64,000 bases of DNA from Polynucleobacter sp. JS-Polo-80-F4 (GCF_018881965.1 NZ_JACVPI010000001.1:124001-188000); one strand, 5' to 3'; shown: positions 21,480-32,405, counted from the stretch's first letter. Numbers and translations are program-made. Notes: generated by a model not told the origin, from the letters alone.

Positions 21480-23540
21480 TTAACGTGAGATCACTGGCAA
21501 GAGTGGCACGATAAGCAATGCCACAATGTTAATGATCTTGATCAGCGGGTTCACAGCAGGACCTGCAGTATCTTTGTAAGGGTCACCTACGGTATCACCA
21601 GTTACTGCAGCTTTATGGGCTTCAGAACCTTTACCGCCGTAGTTACCTTCTTCGATATATTTCTTCGCATTGTCCCAAGCACCACCACCGGTACACATCG
21701 AGATCGCTACAAACAAGCCGGTCACAATCGTACCCATGAGCAAGCCACCCAATGCAGCAGGCCCTAACAAGAGGCCAACCACGATAGGCGCAACCACTGG
21801 CAAGAGTGAAGGAATGATCATTTCTTTAATAGCAGCTGAAGTGAGCATGTCCACTGCTTTGCCGTACTCAGGCTTAGCAGTGCCTTCCATGATTCCAGGG
21901 ATATCGCGGAACTGACGACGCACTTCTTCCACCACTGCGCCAGCGCAACGACCAACAGCCTCCATCGCCATCGCACCGAATAAGTAAGGAATCATGCCGC
22001 CGATAAACAAGCCAATGATCACCATGTGGTTAGACAAGTCAAAAGACACTTGCTGACCAATACTCTCTAAAGCATGGGTGTAGTCGGCAAAGAGTACGAG
22101 TGATGCCAAACCAGCTGAACCAATCGCATAGCCTTTGGTAACTGCTTTAGTAGTGTTACCAACTGCATCCAATGGATCAGTAATGTCGCGAACTGATTGT
22201 GGCAAGCCGGCCATCTCTGCAATACCACCAGCATTATCTGTAATTGGACCGTATGCATCGAGTGCAACCACAATGCCTGCCATCGACAACATGGCTGTTG
22301 CTGCAATGGCAATACCGTACAAACCAGCCAACCAATACGCTGCAAAAATCGCTGCGCATACAAACAGCACTGGATAAGCAGTCGACTTCATCGAGATACC
22401 TAGACCAGCAATAATGTTGGTGCCATGACCTTTAGTGGAAGCTTCAGCAATATGTTGCACTGGCTTAAACTGGGTACCGGTGTAGTACTCGGTAATCCAT
22501 ACTAATCCAGCAGTTAGCAACAAGCCTACTACGGTTGAACCAAACAAGCGCCACTGGCTACCTGGGATACCCAAGGCATCGTCCGGCATGATGAAGTTGG
22601 TTACGAAATAGAAGGCAATCAGTGATAAACCACCAGCAATGATCAAGCCCTTATATAAAGCAGGCATCACATTTTTCATACCTGGGGTTGCTTTTACAAA
22701 TGAGCAACCAATAATCGAAGCGATGATAGAAACACCGCCAAGGACTAATGGATAAATAATGGCAGCGACTGGCGCGCCAGTAACCATGAGCGAACCTAAG
22801 ACCATGGTTGCAATCAAAGTCACTGCATAAGTTTCGAATAAGTCTGCTGCCATACCAGCGCAGTCACCAACGTTATCGCCCACGTTATCAGCAATCACCG
22901 CAGGATTACGCGGATCATCTTCCGGGATCCCGGCTTCAACTTTGCCAACTAAGTCAGCGCCAACGTCTGCGCCCTTAGTAAAGATGCCACCACCTAAACG
23001 GGCGAAGATCGAAATCAAAGAAGAACCGAATGCCAAACCAATCAAAGGATGCAATACAGAAGTGAGGTCTTGTCCTGCGCCAATTGATACCAGGAACATA
23101 AAGAACAAACCAACACCCAAGAGTCCAAGGCCAACTACCAACATGCCGGTAATCGCGCCACCTTTGAAAGCAACGTTCAAAGCTTCGTTCATGCCTTTGG
23201 TGGCTGCTTCTGCTGTACGAACGTTTGCCTTGACGGAGACATTCATACCAATGAAGCCGCAAGCGCCAGAAAGAACGGCGCCAATGACAAAGCCAATCGC
23301 GGTTGCAAAATCCAGGAAGAGCGCCATCAGAATGGTTAAAACCACCCCAACAATGGCAATCGTTTTATATTGGCGCGACAAGTAGGCTGCCGCACCCTGC
23401 TGAATCGCCTCAGCAATTTCTTGCATCTTGGCATTACCCGTACTTTGCTTCAAGATCCAGCCGCGCATCACAAAACCGTAAATCACGGCTAGGACACCGC
23501 ACGCCAAGGCAAAATACAAGCCTAAAGTGACATTACTCAT
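21480..23540 (-). CDS. hppA: Membrane-bound proton-translocating pyrophosphatase
   Basis: From ATG 23540 (AGGGAG 7 bases upstream) the protein has 686 residues and about 16 membrane helices. It carries the catalytic motif [19 protein letters not shown] and its partner DNAGGIAEM. It pumps H+ with the energy of PPi hydrolysis. The motif GNTTKA has Lys where K+-dependent enzymes have Ala, which marks a K+-independent H+ pump by established family rules. The frame extends 12 residues upstream, to a start with no ribosome site. It diverges from the soluble pyrophosphatase gene at 23735. Confidence 0.95.
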   Translation of the reverse strand: MSNVTLGLYFALACGVLAVIYGFVMRGWILKQSTGNAKMQEIAEAIQQGAAAYLSRQYKTIAIVGVVLTILMALFLDFATAIGFVIGAVLSGACGFIGMNVSVKANVRTAEAATKGMNEALNVAFKGGAITGMLVVGLGLLGVGLFFMFLVSIGAGQDLTSVLHPLIGLAFGSSLISIFARLGGGIFTKGADVGADLVGKVEAGIPEDDPRNPAVIADNVGDNVGDCAGMAADLFETYAVTLIATMVLGSLMVTGAPVAAIIYPLVLGGVSIIASIIGCSFVKATPGMKNVMPALYKGLIIAGGLSLIAFYFVTNFIMPDDALGIPGSQWRLFGSTVVGLLLTAGLVWITEYYTGTQFKPVQHIAEASTKGHGTNIIAGLGISMKSTAYPVLFVCAAIFAAYWLAGLYGIAIAATAMLSMAGIVVALDAYGPITDNAGGIAEMAGLPQSVRDITDPLDAVGNTTKAVTKGYAIGSAGLASLVLFADYTHALESIGQQVSFDLSNHMVIIGLFIGGMIPYLFGAMAMEAVGRCAGAVVEEVRRQFRDIPGIMEGTAKPEYGKAVDMLTSAAIKEMIIPSLLPVVAPIVVGLLLGPAALGGLLMGTIVTGLFVAISMCTGGGAWDNAKKYIEEGNYGGKGSEAHKAAVTGDTVGDPYKDTAGPAVNPLIKIINIVALLIVPLLPVISR

Positions 23541-23734
23541 GCTTGAACTCCCTAAAGTTAATGATTTGTTAATCATTTGTTAATCTTTATTGTTTTGCAT
23601 AACCTGCACTTAGGTAGACCTGGTTTCCGAAAGCTTTAAACTATGGTCTTTAAGCTGTACCAGTATGTAGCAGAATCACCCCTGCGCCCCCTCAGTAGGA
23701 TCAGGGTATTTACTAATCACTATTCGGAGTATTT

Positions 23735-24271
23735 ATGAGTCTCGACAAAGTTAAGCCAGGTAAAAAGATCCCTGAAAGCTTCAACGTCATTATTGAAATC
23801 CCAATGAACGCTGATCCAGTGAAGTATGAAGTGGATAAAGAGTCTGGCGCAATTTTCGTTGACCGATTTATGGGCACTGCAATGCACTACCCATGCAACT
23901 ACGGCTACATCAATAAAACGATTGCTGGTGATGGTGACCCTGTTGACGTTCTCGTAATTACTCCATTCCCACTCATTCCAGGTGTAGTTGTTTCATGCCG
24001 CGCAATTGGCGTATTGCAAATGGAAGATGAAGGCGGTGAAGATGCCAAATTATTGGCCGTCCCAGAAGACAAAATTTTACCTATCTATACCCACTGGCAA
24101 AAACCAGAAGATATGAACCCATTACGCTTGAATCAAATTCAACACTTCTTCGAGCACTACAAAGACCTCGAAGCAGGTAAATGGGTAAAAGTAAGAGGCT
24201 GGGGTGGCGTTGCTGATGCTCATAAAGAAATTCTTGAGGGCATCGAGCGTTACAACAAAGAGCACGCTTAA
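23735..24271 (+). CDS. ppa: Soluble inorganic pyrophosphatase (family I)
   Basis: A 178-residue cytoplasmic enzyme hydrolysing PPi to two Pi. It shows the family I signature [10 protein letters not shown] and the flanking metal- and phosphate-binding residues ([25 protein letters not shown]). CGGAG lies a few bases before the ATG. It is divergent from hppA with a 194-bp gap, so the genome keeps both an energy-conserving and a fast soluble enzyme side by side. Confidence 0.97.
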   Translation: MSLDKVKPGKKIPESFNVIIEIPMNADPVKYEVDKESGAIFVDRFMGTAMHYPCNYGYINKTIAGDGDPVDVLVITPFPLIPGVVVSCRAIGVLQMEDEGGEDAKLLAVPEDKILPIYTHWQKPEDMNPLRLNQIQHFFEHYKDLEAGKWVKVRGWGGVADAHKEILEGIERYNKEHA

Positions 24272-24318
24272 TTTAGTATTTATTTAAATAGTTATTAGTA
24301 AAGGCTTTGTGAGTCGGA

Positions 24319-25938
24319 GTGAGCGCACAGAAAATTGCTTTAGCCCAAATCAACCCATTACTGGGTGATTTGGCTGGCAACGCGCAACTCATTCACAAAG
24401 CCGCCGTCGATGCCTATTCTCAAGGTGCCAAACTCGTAGTAACCCCAGAGCTTTCGCTCACCGGCTATCCCCCAGAAGATTTATTGCTCCGCCCTGCTTT
24501 TATTGAAGCGGCTCAATTACAGCTCGAGCTCTTAATAAAAGAGTTCGCTCAGTATTCCGATCTGACAGTCATTGTCGGTCACCCCAAACAAACATCTACA
24601 GGTTTGCAAAACTACGCCTCCGTTTTACGAAATGGCAAAGTGATTGCAGGCTACGCCAAACAAGAATTGCCTAATCATGAAGTATTCGATGAAGTGCGTT
24701 ACTTCGTGCCAGGCAATCAAGCCTGCGTATTTGAATGCGAAGGTATTCACTATGGCCTGATCTTGTGTGAAGACGCCTGGCATTCAGGTCCGGCTAAACA
24801 AGCGCACGCTGCTGGAGCACAGGTATTGCTAGTTCCAAATGCGTCGCCCTACCACCTCAAAAAAGAGGTGCTTCGCATTGAAGTGCTGCGTGGGCATATT
24901 GCACAAACCAATATGCCACTGGTTTACGTCAATGCAGTAGGCGGTCAAGATGAATTGGTGTTTGATGGTGGCTCATTTGCACTCAATAGTCGCGGTGAAG
25001 CTGTCATGGCAATGCCCCAATTTGAAACAGGCTTAGGTTTCGTTACAGTCTCGCCTTCTGGCGAGCTGGAAAAGGGCTTAATCACCCCACCCCAATCAGT
25101 CGAGGCACAGGCCTACCAAGCACTTGTCCTGGGCGTACGTGACTATGTCACTAAAAATCGCTTCCCTGGCGTGATTATTGGCTTATCTGGCGGCGTAGAT
25201 TCAGCCTTAGTGCTCGCCATTGCAGTGGATGCCCTCGGCGCCGATAGAGTTCGTACAGTCATGATGGCCTCACGCTATACCGCCGACATCTCCTGGATCG
25301 ACGCACGTGAGATGGCGCAAAACTTGGGCGTGCAATACGATGAGATTCCGATTAGTGCTCCGGTAGACGCTTTAGAAGCTTCACTTGCTGAGCAATTTAA
25401 AGGTTTGAGTGTTGATGCTACCGAAGAGAATATTCAAGCACGTGTGCGCGGCACTTTACTCATGGCCCTTTCCAATAAAACCGGTCGATTAGTTTTGACA
25501 ACCGGCAACAAGAGTGAAATGGCCGTAGGCTATTGCACTCTCTACGGAGACATGGCTGGTGGCTTTGCAGTGATTAAAGATATTGCCAAAACTTTGGTAT
25601 ATCGCCTATGCGCTTATCGCAATAGTATTGGGGATGTCATTCCGGAGCGAATCTTAACTCGCGCCCCTTCTGCAGAATTACGCCCAGATCAAAAAGACCA
25701 AGATAGCCTACCCTCCTACGAGGTGTTGGATGGGATTGTTGAGCGCTACATGGAGCAAAACCAATCGATTGTACAAATCATTGCCGCAGGCTTTGATCCC
25801 GAGAGCGTAGAAAAGGTGACTCGCCTGATCAAACTGAATGAATATAAGCGTCGCCAAGCGCCTCCGGGGGTCCGTGTAACTACTCGCGCCTTTGGACGGG
25901 ATTGGCGATACCCAATCACTTCACAATTTAGAGCCTAG
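24319..25938 (+). CDS. nadE: Glutamine-dependent NAD+ synthetase
   Basis: A 539-residue two-domain enzyme. The N-terminal nitrilase-type glutaminase has the Glu44-Lys114-Cys150 triad (TPELSLTGYPPEDLL, YAKQELPNH, LILCEDAWH). The C-terminal synthetase has the ATP-binding PP-loop GLSGGVDSA (288-296). It makes NAD+ from deamido-NAD+, ATP and glutamine. The only plausible start is GTG at 24319, because TGA precedes in frame. It is followed by glnB after 72 bp. Confidence 0.95.
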   Translation: MSAQKIALAQINPLLGDLAGNAQLIHKAAVDAYSQGAKLVVTPELSLTGYPPEDLLLRPAFIEAAQLQLELLIKEFAQYSDLTVIVGHPKQTSTGLQNYASVLRNGKVIAGYAKQELPNHEVFDEVRYFVPGNQACVFECEGIHYGLILCEDAWHSGPAKQAHAAGAQVLLVPNASPYHLKKEVLRIEVLRGHIAQTNMPLVYVNAVGGQDELVFDGGSFALNSRGEAVMAMPQFETGLGFVTVSPSGELEKGLITPPQSVEAQAYQALVLGVRDYVTKNRFPGVIIGLSGGVDSALVLAIAVDALGADRVRTVMMASRYTADISWIDAREMAQNLGVQYDEIPISAPVDALEASLAEQFKGLSVDATEENIQARVRGTLLMALSNKTGRLVLTTGNKSEMAVGYCTLYGDMAGGFAVIKDIAKTLVYRLCAYRNSIGDVIPERILTRAPSAELRPDQKDQDSLPSYEVLDGIVERYMEQNQSIVQIIAAGFDPESVEKVTRLIKLNEYKRRQAPPGVRVTTRAFGRDWRYPITSQFRA

Positions 25939-26010
25939 ATGCCCAAAAACTGCCGGATTTTTGGCAAGTCATTCCAGTTCTAGGTATGATTACTCCATTA
26001 GGGGGAATAA

Positions 26011-26349
<339 letters not shown>

Positions 26350-26375
26350 CACTAGCTTTAATGTAATAGCAAATG

Positions 26376-26404
26376 CAGCGACTTAACGAGTCGCTGTTTT
26401 TATT
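26376..26404 (+). terminator. Terminator after glnB
   Basis: Stem CAGCGACT (26376-26383) / AGTCGCTG (26389-26396), loop TAACG, then a T-run. It separates glnB from the convergent RodZ-like gene ending at 26409. Confidence 0.88.
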
Positions 26405-26408
26405 TGGA

Positions 26409-27449
26409 TTAACGTAACTGAGAGTCTGAAGCTGTTGATGGAGTTATTGGCTGAATGATTTCAGCTGGCTCCAAAAGAATGGTTTTGCCAGTCGTATTGC
26501 CGATGCGCACCTTTGCACCCTGGAAGTACAAATCCACCTGATTTAATCCGCTAGTAAGCACCTTTAATGGCGGCTTACCGAAGACGCTCACACCAACACC
26601 AGGCTCCAAAGTTTTGTTCTGGGTCTTGCCAGTAGCATCGACTACGCAAACTGTTTGAGCAGTCTTTGATTGTAGGTAGACCATATCGCCGGCCTTTTTA
26701 GGCGCTTCAGGCTTGTAATTGATCACTGAGGCATCTGTAGGCGGGCATTCGGCAGAAACTGTTACAGGAACGATTTCTGGCGCTATTGCTGGGGCTGACT
26801 TTGCGTCAGCTACGGCGTCCGGCGGCGCAGGCTCTGGAGCCACCTCTTGAATGATGACTACTTCCTCTTTTGCTGGCTCAGGAAAAAATAAAGGGCGTAA
26901 GTTCACTACAGAAAAAATAACCGCTGCACCAATTGCTAATAGTAGGAAGAGTTTCTTTTTAGGGTCAGCTGAAGATTTTGACTTTACTCTATAGTCAAGA
27001 ATGCTTTCAGAGATTTTGCTTGCGCTGACCTTTTCAGGTTTTGGGTCAGGGGCTTTTACTGCTGCAGTTGGCTCTTGCTGTTCTTTTGATGCTTTTGCCT
27101 GTTCTGTTTCTTTTGCTTTTTCAGGCTTTGCTTTTTTTTCTACTGCAGAGGCTTTTGTCTCCTCCTGCAATTTCACTTCGACTTCCGCTGCTTTGGCGGG
27201 TTGCGCAATTCCAGAAAAATCAAATGCCTCTTCTGGGGTCAGCTTTAATAGACCAGCTACTTTTTTTGCTGCCGTAAATTTAACTTGGTCACCATAGAAA
27301 CTACTGCTGTCGCCATTTTCAATCTGCTCAATTTGACGAACAGAGAGGCAAGCCATGCCCGATAAATCTTTCGTGCTTAAACCAAGACTTTCTCTAGCCT
27401 TGGTAAATGCCTCTTTACGAATCTCAGGAAGTTTGGCTGGTTTATTCAC
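26409..27449 (-). CDS. RodZ-like protein: cytoplasmic helix-turn-helix, one membrane helix, periplasmic domain
   Basis: A 346-residue protein with an N-terminal helix-turn-helix (about 12-60, ESLGLSTKDLSGMACLSVRQIEQIENG). A long Lys/Glu/Ala/Pro-rich linker (80-160) precedes a single transmembrane helix (about 166-184), a Pro/Ala/Glu-rich stretch and a beta-rich C-terminal domain like DUF4115 (ending near GKTILLEPAEI). This plan is that of RodZ, which links MreB to the cell-wall machinery. The gene is not beside ispG here, the usual place of rodZ, so a RodZ paralogue is possible. Confidence 0.75.
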   Translation of the reverse strand: MNKPAKLPEIRKEAFTKARESLGLSTKDLSGMACLSVRQIEQIENGDSSSFYGDQVKFTAAKKVAGLLKLTPEEAFDFSGIAQPAKAAEVEVKLQEETKASAVEKKAKPEKAKETEQAKASKEQQEPTAAVKAPDPKPEKVSASKISESILDYRVKSKSSADPKKKLFLLLAIGAAVIFSVVNLRPLFFPEPAKEEVVIIQEVAPEPAPPDAVADAKSAPAIAPEIVPVTVSAECPPTDASVINYKPEAPKKAGDMVYLQSKTAQTVCVVDATGKTQNKTLEPGVGVSVFGKPPLKVLTSGLNQVDLYFQGAKVRIGNTTGKTILLEPAEIIQPITPSTASDSQLR

Positions 27450-27527
27450 TGCGCAGCAACCGTCTCATATAGAAATAATAAGATTGATAGTAATACCAAA
27501 ATGGTGCAAGGGTAATTAGCTACAAAG

Positions 27528-28166
27528 CTAAGTGCTTAAAGGATGATTCTCAAGATCGGACTCTAGATACTTCTTCACCAATACCTGGAGAGAATCCGCA
27601 TGCATTTTGTCCATCACTCTGGCTTTATGAACCTTAATTGTGGCATCCGTGGTTCCTAGCTTTACAGCGATATCTTTGTTTAAAAGCCCTTTAACGAGCC
27701 ATCCACAAACTTCACGCTCTCTCGGGGTCAAACTTTCGTAAGCCTTCTTGGCCTCAACATCCAATGAAACACGCTTAAGCTGACGGCTATCAAACTCAAT
27801 CGCATCTGCAACCGCCTTTAAGAGCTCTTCTAAATTAAATGGCTTGAATAGGAAATCTAAGGCCCCCTTCTTGAGGCCCTGAACGATTTGGTGGGGGTGA
27901 CTTTGACCGCTAACAAACACAATAGGTGTCTTGCGACCATGTTTCTGGAGTTTTTCCTGTAGATCTAGACCGCTCATATCCGGCATCTGCATATCTAACA
28001 AAATGACAGCAGGTGACACAGGCACTGATTTTTCCAAGAAAACAGTGGCAGATGCATAGTCATCAACGAGGTAGCCCAATTCACGCAGCATTCTGGACAG
28101 AGAAATGCGCATTGACTCATCATCATCAATTAGGTAAATATGGCCGACTTTAGTCATTGAATTCAA
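27528..28166 (-). CDS. FixJ-type two-component response regulator (orphan)
   Basis: A 212-residue regulator with a receiver domain (acidic Asp14-Asp16, phospho-acceptor Asp58 in LLDMQMPDMSG, Lys108 in LFKPFN) and a C-terminal LuxR-type helix-turn-helix (LTPREREVCGWLVKGLLNKDIA). No histidine kinase lies in this window. It stands alone between the RodZ-like gene and divergent ilvD; targets are unknown. Either of two N-terminal Met (1 or 4) could be the start. Confidence 0.85.
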   Translation of the reverse strand: MNSMTKVGHIYLIDDDESMRISLSRMLRELGYLVDDYASATVFLEKSVPVSPAVILLDMQMPDMSGLDLQEKLQKHGRKTPIVFVSGQSHPHQIVQGLKKGALDFLFKPFNLEELLKAVADAIEFDSRQLKRVSLDVEAKKAYESLTPREREVCGWLVKGLLNKDIAVKLGTTDATIKVHKARVMDKMHADSLQVLVKKYLESDLENHPLST

Positions 28167-28291
28167 AGGAAAAGTTATTAATAACTTAATGTACTGCAGC
28201 GTCTTTCACTAAGCTATTAGCTGTCTAGCTAACATTTAGATCTAAATCAATGATTTCATTGGTATATTTATATTGCATTGCAACATAAAGA

Positions 28292-28335
28292 ATGGGTTGG
28301 GAGACTCATTGCATCTTAGCCACCCCGGAACCCAT
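28292..28335 (+). promoter_or_regulatory. Inverted repeat in the ilvD leader
   Basis: ATGGGTT (28292-28298) can pair with AACCCAT (28329-28335), enclosing 30 bases that include GGGAGACTC. It would fold in the 5' leader of ilvD if transcription starts upstream. No leader peptide rich in Ile, Leu or Val is visible, and no terminator follows, so a classical attenuator is not supported. Confidence 0.3.
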
Positions 28336-28386
28336 CTCACGGCACAATAGAGCCTTTCGACACAAACCTTTTCTGGAGTAATAAGC

Positions 28387-30078
28387 ATGAAACGCCTAAA
28401 TGAACGCTCGCGCATGGTCACCGAAGGGGTCGCTCGCGCACCTAATCGTTCGATGTATTACGCAATGGGTTACGAAGAAAAGGATTTCGTAAAGCCAATG
28501 GTTGGCGTTGCGAATGGTCACTCCACCATTACTCCTTGCAACAGTGGATTACAAAAATTAGCTGATGCTGCTGTTAATGCTTTAGAGGCAGCTGGCGCAA
28601 AAGCACAAGTGTTTGGTACGCCAACAGTTTCTGATGGTATCGGCATGGGCACCGAGGGTATGAAATACTCGCTCGTCTCACGCGAAGTGATTGCTGACAG
28701 TATTGAAGTTTGTGTAAATGGCCTTTGGCAAGATGGTGTTGTCGTCATTGGTGGTTGCGATAAAAATATGCCAGGTGGCATGATGGCTTTAGCGCGTACC
28801 AATGTACCGGGCATCTATGTCTATGGCGGCACGATCAAGCCAGGTCATTACAAGGGCAAGGAACTCAATATTGTTTCTGCATTTGAAGCGGTAGGTGAAT
28901 TTACATCTGGTCGATTGAGTGAAGAAGATTTAAAAGGTGTTGAACAACACGCCTGTCCTGGTAGCGGATCTTGTGGCGGCATGTACACAGCAAACACCAT
29001 GAGCTCTTCATTTGAGGCTTTAGGCATGAGCTTGCCCTACTCCTCTACGATGGCCAACGTTGATGAAGAGAAGGTAGTGAGCGCCGCTGAATCAGCACGC
29101 GTCCTGGTTGAGGCTGTAAAAAATAACCTTCGTCCACGCGACATCATTACTAAAAAATCCATCGAGAATGCAGTTAGCGTGATCATGGCAGTTGGTGGAT
29201 CTACCAATGCAGTGTTGCATTTCTTGGCCATTACCAGCGCTGCTGAAATCGATTGGACGATTGATGACTTTGAGCGTATTCGTAAACGTGTTCCAGTGAT
29301 CGTGGATATGAAACCATCTGGCACTTATCTTGCAACTGATCTGCATCAAGCTGGTGGCATTCCACAAGTCATGAAGATTTTGCTCGATGGTGGTTTACTC
29401 CATGGCGATTGCATGACTATTACTGGTAAAACTATTGCTGAAGTATTAAAGGATGTGCCATCCGTACCACGCGCTGATCAAAAAGTGATTCGTACTTTAG
29501 ATAATCCTTTGTACAAGCAAGGTCACTTAGCCATTCTCAAGGGCAATATCTCCCCTGAGGGTTGTGTAGCCAAGATTACTGGCCTCAAGAATCCGTCTAT
29601 TACTGGTCCTGCACGTGTCTTTGATTCTGAAGATGATGCAATGGCAGCGATCATGGCGCAAAAGATCAAAGATGGCGACATCGTTGTGATTCGTTATGAA
29701 GGCCCTAAAGGCGGTCCTGGCATGCGCGAGATGCTTGCCCCAACCTCAGCCCTTGTTGGTCAAGGCTTAGGCGAGTCTGTTGGTCTTATCACCGATGGTC
29801 GCTTCTCTGGTGGAACTTGGGGCATGGTTGTTGGTCACGTGGCTCCTGAGGCTTATGTAGGCGGTACGATTGCCCTCATTCATGAAGGCGACTCTGTGAC
29901 GATCGATGCGCACAAGTTATTGATTCAGTTGAACGTGGATGAAGCAGAAATTGCGAAGCGTCGTGCAGCTTGGGTTCAACCCAAGCCACGCTATACGCGC
30001 GGCCTGCTGGCTAAATATGCAAGCCTCGCAAGCAGTGCTAGCAAAGGAGCGGTAACGGATTTAGATTTAAAAATCTAA
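28387..30078 (+). CDS. ilvD: Dihydroxy-acid dehydratase
   Basis: A 563-residue Fe-S enzyme that dehydrates dihydroxy acids to the keto-acid precursors of Ile and Val. The three cluster cysteines are Cys51 (ITPCNSG), Cys124 (GGCDKNMPG) and Cys196 ([12 protein letters not shown]). The last includes one of the three cluster Cys positions, which suggests a [2Fe-2S]-type enzyme common in bacteria; the cluster type cannot be fixed from sequence. GGAG lies 9 bases before the ATG. A terminator follows at 30101. Confidence 0.96.
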   Translation: MKRLNERSRMVTEGVARAPNRSMYYAMGYEEKDFVKPMVGVANGHSTITPCNSGLQKLADAAVNALEAAGAKAQVFGTPTVSDGIGMGTEGMKYSLVSREVIADSIEVCVNGLWQDGVVVIGGCDKNMPGGMMALARTNVPGIYVYGGTIKPGHYKGKELNIVSAFEAVGEFTSGRLSEEDLKGVEQHACPGSGSCGGMYTANTMSSSFEALGMSLPYSSTMANVDEEKVVSAAESARVLVEAVKNNLRPRDIITKKSIENAVSVIMAVGGSTNAVLHFLAITSAAEIDWTIDDFERIRKRVPVIVDMKPSGTYLATDLHQAGGIPQVMKILLDGGLLHGDCMTITGKTIAEVLKDVPSVPRADQKVIRTLDNPLYKQGHLAILKGNISPEGCVAKITGLKNPSITGPARVFDSEDDAMAAIMAQKIKDGDIVVIRYEGPKGGPGMREMLAPTSALVGQGLGESVGLITDGRFSGGTWGMVVGHVAPEAYVGGTIALIHEGDSVTIDAHKLLIQLNVDEAEIAKRRAAWVQPKPRYTRGLLAKYASLASSASKGAVTDLDLKI

Positions 30079-30100
30079 ATGACTTGATCGCCCTTGCTAA

Positions 30101-30132
30101 AAAGCCCCTAAGTAACACTAGGGGCTTTTTTA
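30101..30132. terminator. Bidirectional terminator between ilvD and the PCuAC gene
   Basis: AAAGCCCCTA (30101-30110) pairs with TAGGGGCTTT (30119-30128) around an 8-base loop, with A and T runs. It serves ilvD (plus) and the copper operon (minus). Confidence 0.88.
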
Positions 30133-30155
30133 ATTCTTCTGTTACTTCGCATTAC

Positions 30156-30641
30156 TTAGTGTTTCATTGCTCCACCATGGCCAGCACTCATTGGATTTAC
30201 TGGCATTTTCACATCAACCTCACCCGCTTTAGCAAACTTCAATTTCACAGGCACAGTTTCACCGGCAGTTAAAGGTGCTTTGATGTTCATGAACATGAGA
30301 TGCAAACCACCTGGCTTTAACTCAACGGCACCGCCTGCTGGTAATGCAATGTCCTTTACCTGACGCATCTTCATGATGTTCCCGTCCATTGCCATTTCAT
30401 GCAATTGCACTTCACCAGCAACTGGTGAGCTTGCCGAAATAAGTTGATCGGCAGAGCCTTTATTTTCAATCTTCATAAAGCCGCCAGCAACCTGCTGACC
30501 TGGTACTGTGGCACGTGTATAGGCATCCTCAATCCTGATTGCATTGGTAGTCACGGTTTTAGAAACCCCTTGCGAAAAGACGCTGCCAGTGATCGCTACA
30601 CCAGCAACAATCAATAGTGTTTTTAATAGAGTGGCTTTCAT
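30156..30641 (-). CDS. Periplasmic copper chaperone PCuAC
   Basis: A 161-residue exported protein (signal peptide ending near VFS/QG) of the PCu(A)C family. The copper ligands follow the family rule H-X10-M-X21-H-X-M exactly: His81, Met92, His114, Met116. A His/Met-rich tail (MSAGHGGAMKH) adds further possible ligands. Such proteins carry Cu(I) to cytochrome oxidase or to other cuproproteins. It is the last gene of the five-gene operon 35049-30156. Confidence 0.92.
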   Translation of the reverse strand: MKATLLKTLLIVAGVAITGSVFSQGVSKTVTTNAIRIEDAYTRATVPGQQVAGGFMKIENKGSADQLISASSPVAGEVQLHEMAMDGNIMKMRQVKDIALPAGGAVELKPGGLHLMFMNIKAPLTAGETVPVKLKFAKAGEVDVKMPVNPMSAGHGGAMKH

Positions 30642-30675
30642 TTCATACTCTCCTAGTAAGGGATCATTAATTTAA

Positions 30676-31158
30676 TTACGATTTAATAGCTAATAAACTT
30701 TGCAGTTTCTGAAAATCAACCAAGCCCGTTTTACGAGTGGCTTTACCGCTCTTATCAATCACGATGGTTGTTGGCGTTTCACCATGCCACTGCGGATCAA
30801 TCTCAAATCTCACACGCTCATCAAATGGTGCGGCAATGTAATAGTTATTTGCTTTATCAAGTCCAGCCTTATTCAGCATTTTTTTCATTGAATCTTGGGA
30901 TACATCATCAACCTGAATAAAAACTATCTTTGTATTTGGATTCTTCTTCAAGAACTGCCCCCACTGCGGCATCTCTTTCACACACGACGGACAGGTGACA
31001 CCCCAAAAATGGACCGCTAGCGGTGCTCCATTTTCAGTCTTTGTGATGGATTTCCAATCCCCAGTTTGATAAGGCTTCAAAGTGACTGTATCGGCCAGTG
31101 CTGACCCAGTGATAAAAAGGAATACAGCGGCGAGAATAGAAAGCCAAGATAGCTTCAT
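30676..31158 (-). CDS. Thioredoxin-like exported protein (TlpA type)
   Basis: A 160-residue protein with a signal peptide (to about ALA, residue 22) and a thioredoxin fold. The redox motif is FWGVTCPSC (Cys56, Cys59), and the cis-Pro loop is GETPTTIVID. It may reduce disulfides in Cys-rich copper proteins of the periplasm, by analogy with TlpA/ScsC-type partners of copper systems; this is inferred from context. Its ATG overlaps the preceding stop as TAATG (at 31158), so translation is coupled. Confidence 0.85.
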   Translation of the reverse strand: MKLSWLSILAAVFLFITGSALADTVTLKPYQTGDWKSITKTENGAPLAVHFWGVTCPSCVKEMPQWGQFLKKNPNTKIVFIQVDDVSQDSMKKMLNKAGLDKANNYYIAAPFDERVRFEIDPQWHGETPTTIVIDKSGKATRKTGLVDFQKLQSLLAIKS

Positions 31159-32405
31159 TACTGTTGTCCAATACTCATTAATTGATAACCATCATCGCGA
31201 GTCAACCAAGATAAAAATACCTCTTGACCTCGCGATAACAACAGAGGGTGATCGCTATACCCTGCTGTACTGAATAACATTTTAGGTGAACTCCACGTAC
31301 TGCCATCATCGATAGACTCTTTAAGGTATGCCGATGACTTATTCCCATCAAATTCCTTCCAAACTAGCCAAACCTTTTGCCCTGATGAGTATAAATAGGG
31401 CCTAGAAACATTGGCGCCTTCAGAACCCACCCTACTAGGCTTTGAATAACTGATGCCTTGGTTACTAGAGTTAGCGTAAAACACGCCTGAGCGCTTGCTA
31501 CCTTGGGTATACCAGGCAACGTGAAATTTTCCTACTCCAGAAACTGTAATAGATGGCCCATGATGTGGACAAGCATCTGTTTTCCAATCGTCATCAGCCA
31601 CACGACGAATAGGCTGCGCACCTTTTTCTGAAATTACCTGGGTTGCATGATCTCGAATACCTCCGGGGAATATGGCGCGGTACGCCACTACTGGACTGCC
31701 TTTTGGATCAAGGCCACCTGCAATGCGACAGCATTCGCAACTACTCTCATTAGCGAAGCGCTCTGGCTGGAAGCTATTACCACCATCCTGAGAGAAAGAA
31801 TACGCAATCGAGCCACCTAAACGTTTCTCGCCACCCTGCTTTGCAGCGGCTACCAAACGCTTATCAATCCAAGATATAAAGATTGAATCGTCTGGTTTAA
31901 TCAATACCGAGGGAAAGCGTTGGCTAGAGCCATCCTTTACCAAAGACACTGGAGGGGTAAAAGTTTTACCTTCATCAATCGAGCGAGCGGTATTAATTTG
32001 CGCGTTCCAGTTGGCATCTTTAAAGAACGCATAAGCTAAAAATACATTACCTTGCTTATCGGCCACAATTTGTGGGCGAGCATCAGCGCCGGCATCCAAT
32101 GACTTGCCATGCTCTGCAATTTTGACTGGGGGTGAGAATGACTTTCCAAGGTCAGCAGATTGAGCAACCGATACCACTCCATTGGCAGTCCATGAAAGCA
32201 ACAACTTCCCATCCGATGTAAAAAACGGTGTAGCAGCGTTGGCACACTCTAGGCCAGCGCTCAGACAGATATTCTTAGACTTTGAACCAGTCATCGACGA
32301 ATGATCCATTTGCATTTGCGCACGCACACCAAAACTCAGCACACCCATTAGGAGTGCACTAAGCAAAGCTGGACGGCTCAAAGAGCGAATAAGTGGATTT
32401 GCCAT
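31158..32405 (-). CDS. Exported Asp-box (BNR/sialidase-fold) protein
   Basis: A 415-residue protein with a signal peptide ending near VRA (residue 29) and a Met/His-rich mature N-terminus (MQMDHSSM). Several Asp-box repeats follow: SADLGKSF, SIDEGKTF, SQDGGNSF, SIDDGSTW. These mark a six-bladed beta-propeller, but the Arg triad and the Tyr/Glu pair of true sialidases are not evident. The motif SSCECCR (Cys223, Cys225, Cys226) is striking and could bind copper. Both ends overlap neighbours as TAATG. Annotating it as a sialidase would be misleading; function unknown. Confidence 0.75.
   Translation of the reverse strand: MANPLIRSLSRPALLSALLMGVLSFGVRAQMQMDHSSMTGSKSKNICLSAGLECANAATPFFTSDGKLLLSWTANGVVSVAQSADLGKSFSPPVKIAEHGKSLDAGADARPQIVADKQGNVFLAYAFFKDANWNAQINTARSIDEGKTFTPPVSLVKDGSSQRFPSVLIKPDDSIFISWIDKRLVAAAKQGGEKRLGGSIAYSFSQDGGNSFQPERFANESSCECCRIAGGLDPKGSPVVAYRAIFPGGIRDHATQVISEKGAQPIRRVADDDWKTDACPHHGPSITVSGVGKFHVAWYTQGSKRSGVFYANSSNQGISYSKPSRVGSEGANVSRPYLYSSGQKVWLVWKEFDGNKSSAYLKESIDDGSTWSSPKMLFSTAGYSDHPLLLSRGQEVFLSWLTRDDGYQLMSIGQQ

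Noticed and set aside
28167..28386. T-box or peptide attenuator for ilvD
   Set aside because: No T-box sequence, no leader peptide with Ile/Leu/Val runs and no terminator hairpin before the ATG.
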